Assembly (NCBI GenBank): GCA_934098395.1
Contig: CAKOOM010000001.1
Coordinates: 62,001 to 126,000 of the forward strand
Reading direction: 5' to 3'
Origin: an uncultured Bacilli bacterium
GTDB taxonomy: Bacteria > Bacillota_I > Bacilli_A > RF39 > UBA660
Length of the DNA: 64,000 nucleotides
Shown: positions 62,142 to 64,000 of the stretch, piece by piece
Position numbering within the stretch: the stretch's first letter is position 1
Layout of the letters: every line of letters starts with the position of its first letter
The notes under the pieces: generated by a model
The model's input: only the letters and a program-made list of their open reading frames with translations
Databases searched by the model: none
What the model was told of the DNA's origin: nothing
Made by a program: the position numbers and the translations under genes

Positions 62142-62322
62142 TTTATTATTATATAGCATAGTATTAGTAATAGTGATATGGGCTATGGAAGGAGTAAATA
62201 TAAATACTATTTTTAAAAAGAATAGAATGTATCAAGCTCGTGTAATGTATATACTAATAGTGTTGTCTTTGACATACTTATCATCAAATTTTATCTTAGA
62301 TTTTTTAAATAGTTTAAAATAA
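62134..62322 (+). CDS. DUF1146 family membrane protein
   Basis: A 62-residue protein with two membrane helices. It matches DUF1146/YwzB in the AMEGVNINTIFKK, NRMYQARVMYILIVLSLTYL and SSNFILDF segments. In Bacillus this gene lies near spoIID, as it does here. Function unknown. Confidence 0.82.
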   Translation: MYNLLLYSIVLVIVIWAMEGVNINTIFKKNRMYQARVMYILIVLSLTYLSSNFILDFLNSLK

Positions 62323-62345
62323 GGAAGTATAAGAAAAGAGGTAAT

Positions 62346-63269
62346 ATGAAAAAAATAATTATATTCATAATACTATTAATTTTTATTCCTTTTTTTATTG
62401 TCATAATATATAATAAAAACTATAAAGAAATAGAATTAAACTATATAAATACTACATATATAAGGGTAAAAAGATTAAAAACGAATAATATAGAAAAGGT
62501 ACCGCTTGAGCAATATGTTGTTGGGGTACTTGCCGGAGAGATGCCAATTAATTTTGATGAGGAGGCTTTAAAGGCACAAGCTGTGGCTTCTAGAAGTTAT
62601 GCTCTTAAAAAAATGGAGTATAATAAAAATAATGATTATGATGTTGTTGATAGTATTCTTAATCAAGTTTATTTAGATGAAAACTATTTAAAAGATGCAT
62701 GGGGAATTAGTTATGTTAAAAATATTAATAAGTTAAGAAAAGTAGTGAATGCTACGATAGATGAATATCTTGAATATAACGGTGAAATTGTAGATGCAAT
62801 GTTTTTTTCTACGAGTAATGGTTATACAGAGGATAGTAAAGCTGTGTTTAATATTGATTGTGAATATTTAAAAAGTGTTGAAAGTCCTTGGGATAAAGAA
62901 GTATCCTCGGCATATTTGACAACTAAAACAATTAATTTAACAGAATTTTATAAAAAGTTATCTCTTCCATATAATAAAAATTTAAATATTAAAATAATTA
63001 AAAGAAGTAATACTGGAAGAATACAAGTAATTAGTATTAATGGTAAAGAATTTATTGGAACAGATATATATAATAAATTGGGACTTAGATCGACTGATTT
63101 TGAAATAGAACTACTTGGTGATAATGTAAAAATAACTACTAAAGGTTATGGACATGGAGTAGGAATGAGTCAGTATGGAGCACAAGGTATGTCAAAAAAA
63201 GGATATAACTATGAAGATATTTTGAAACATTATTATCGGAATGTAAATATAAAAAAATTAAAAAATTAA
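62346..63269 (+). CDS. spoIID: stage II sporulation protein D (SpoIID)
   Basis: Lytic transglycosylase of the engulfment complex with SpoIIM and SpoIIP. The 307-residue protein has an N-terminal signal anchor (about 3-21), then the SpoIID domain: VPLEQYVVGVLAGEMP with the catalytic Glu, LKAQAVASRSYA and AMFFSTSNGYTED. The C-terminal GYGHGVGMSQYGAQGM motif is intact. GAGGT precedes the ATG. SpoIIQ follows, the Bacillus order. Confidence 0.93.
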   Translation: MKKIIIFIILLIFIPFFIVIIYNKNYKEIELNYINTTYIRVKRLKTNNIEKVPLEQYVVGVLAGEMPINFDEEALKAQAVASRSYALKKMEYNKNNDYDVVDSILNQVYLDENYLKDAWGISYVKNINKLRKVVNATIDEYLEYNGEIVDAMFFSTSNGYTEDSKAVFNIDCEYLKSVESPWDKEVSSAYLTTKTINLTEFYKKLSLPYNKNLNIKIIKRSNTGRIQVISINGKEFIGTDIYNKLGLRSTDFEIELLGDNVKITTKGYGHGVGMSQYGAQGMSKKGYNYEDILKHYYRNVNIKKLKN

Positions 63270-63298
63270 GTATATTTTATAAAAAAACGGTCACACTT
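63270..63298 (+). promoter_or_regulatory. sigma-F-like promoter of spoIIQ
   Basis: GTATA (63270-63274), 14-base spacer, GGTCACACTT (63289-63298). It matches the SigF pattern except the last base. spoIIQ is SigF-dependent in Bacillus; the call is inferred. Confidence 0.4.
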
Positions 63299-63314
63299 AT
63301 ATTAGGTGAGCGAA

Positions 63315-63950
63315 ATGAAAACAAGAAAGTTAAAAAAATTTGTAGTACCTTCAATTTATTTACTAGCAATATGTGTATTTGGAACAAGTTTATATTTAGT
63401 ACAAAGAATAGTAAATAAAAATACATTTACAACTGATGAACAGATGGAGTATGTAGATAAGGATATTGTATCTGATAATGAGTATGTACCTGTAGTAAAT
63501 GAACCAGTGACAATTATGCGTCCATATTTAACAAATAATGTAACTGTTGCTAAGACATTTTATAATAAAGATTCAGAAACTAATAATCAAGAAAATTCAA
63601 TAATTTATTATGAAGGGACATATATGCAAAATTCAGGTACTGATTATACTTTAAAAGAAGTATTTGATGTTGTATCAGTATTGGATGGAACAGTTATTGA
63701 GGTAAGTGATAATAAGGTATTAGGGAAGACTGTTAAGATTAAGCATAGTAATGAATTAACTAGTACATATCAAAGTTTATCAGAAGTAAATGTAAAAAAA
63801 GATGATACGATTAAAAGGGGAGAATTAATAGGTAAAAGCGGAACAAATGCTATATATACAAAGGACTATAATCTTCACTTTGAGTTATGTTATCAAGGAA
63901 AATTTATTGATCCAGAGACATCATATAATAAAAGTCAAGATGAATTATAG
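63315..63950 (+). CDS. spoIIQ: SpoIIQ-like forespore M23 protein
   Basis: A 211-residue membrane protein with one N-terminal helix (about 12-32) and a LytM/M23 domain at the end (about 115-205). The zinc motif HxH appears as NLHFEL with the first His replaced, so it is probably non-catalytic like Bacillus SpoIIQ, which forms the engulfment channel with SpoIIIAH. I chose ATG 63315 with AGGTGAG upstream. It follows spoIID; together they suggest a working engulfment machinery. Confidence 0.85.
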   Translation: MKTRKLKKFVVPSIYLLAICVFGTSLYLVQRIVNKNTFTTDEQMEYVDKDIVSDNEYVPVVNEPVTIMRPYLTNNVTVAKTFYNKDSETNNQENSIIYYEGTYMQNSGTDYTLKEVFDVVSVLDGTVIEVSDNKVLGKTVKIKHSNELTSTYQSLSEVNVKKDDTIKRGELIGKSGTNAIYTKDYNLHFELCYQGKFIDPETSYNKSQDEL

Positions 63951-63967
63951 GCATATGCCTTTTTTTC
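63949..63967 (+). terminator. terminator after spoIIQ
   Basis: AGGC pairs with GCCT around ATAT, followed by a T run. AAGGGGT near 63986 then suggests the start of another gene at the window edge. Confidence 0.7.
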
Positions 63968-64000
63968 AAATAATATAATTCAATGAAGGGGTAAAGACAT

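Overview
The window is a 64-kb piece of a very A+T-rich bacterial chromosome. TGA is used as a stop (folA, DUF951 gene) and TGG as Trp, so this is the standard bacterial code and not the Mycoplasma code. Strong GGAGG ribosome sites, a rlmN-prpC-prkC-rsgA-rpe cluster, yqeG-yqeH and an agr locus point to the Bacillota. SigK, a gerA-type receptor operon, a SleB/CwlJ hydrolase, SpoIID and SpoIIQ indicate an endospore-former or a lineage that keeps sporulation genes. I infer an uncultured gut-type Bacilli/Erysipelotrichia-like or clostridial relative; the exact lineage cannot be read from the sequence.

Layout. 1-8.4 kb: tilS (cut by the window edge), parA-parB, a cold-shock gene with a structured leader, secE-nusG, rplK-rplA with two candidate L1-binding elements, an L10 leader with rplJ-rplL, then thyA-folA. 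8.6-15.9 kb: rpoB-rpoC. 15.9-18.8 kb: two lineage-specific proteins, one coiled-coil and one DUF1292-like with a tail anchor. 18.8-26.8 kb (minus strand): queH, clpC, rpe, rsgA, prkC, prpC, rlmN. 26.9-37.5 kb: trmL, DUF951, an AbgT transporter, ychF, rpmB, sigK, trpS, yqeG-yqeH, an Abi-type HEPN gene, an HtrA protease and a uracil-DNA-glycosylase-like gene.

37.6-49.2 kb: an N-acetylmuramoyl-L-alanine amidase/LysM gene is cut in two by a 10.37-kb element. The element carries a large serine recombinase and a defence-type cargo: a frameshifted HEPN protein, a decayed coding stretch, a C5 cytosine methyltransferase with a PD-(D/E)XK nuclease and an ASCH protein, a ribbon-helix-helix regulator, and a retron made of a PRTase-like effector, an msr-msd-like RNA and a retron reverse transcriptase. 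The recombination sites can be read directly. Joining the flanks at the central GG dinucleotide restores one open amidase frame of 398 codons, so the element behaves like an intervening element that could be removed precisely.

49.2-64 kb: a CmpB-like membrane protein, tRNA-Trp, a SleB/CwlJ hydrolase, an alpha/beta hydrolase, a gerAA-AC-AB operon behind a sigma-G-like promoter, a CtpA protease, a full agr quorum-sensing locus (regulator and kinase on plus; agrB and a 40-residue AgrD on minus), FtsK/SpoIIIE, rpiB, DUF1146, SpoIID and SpoIIQ. The last bases (RBS at about 63988 and 'at' at the edge) look like the start of another gene, possibly spoIIID.
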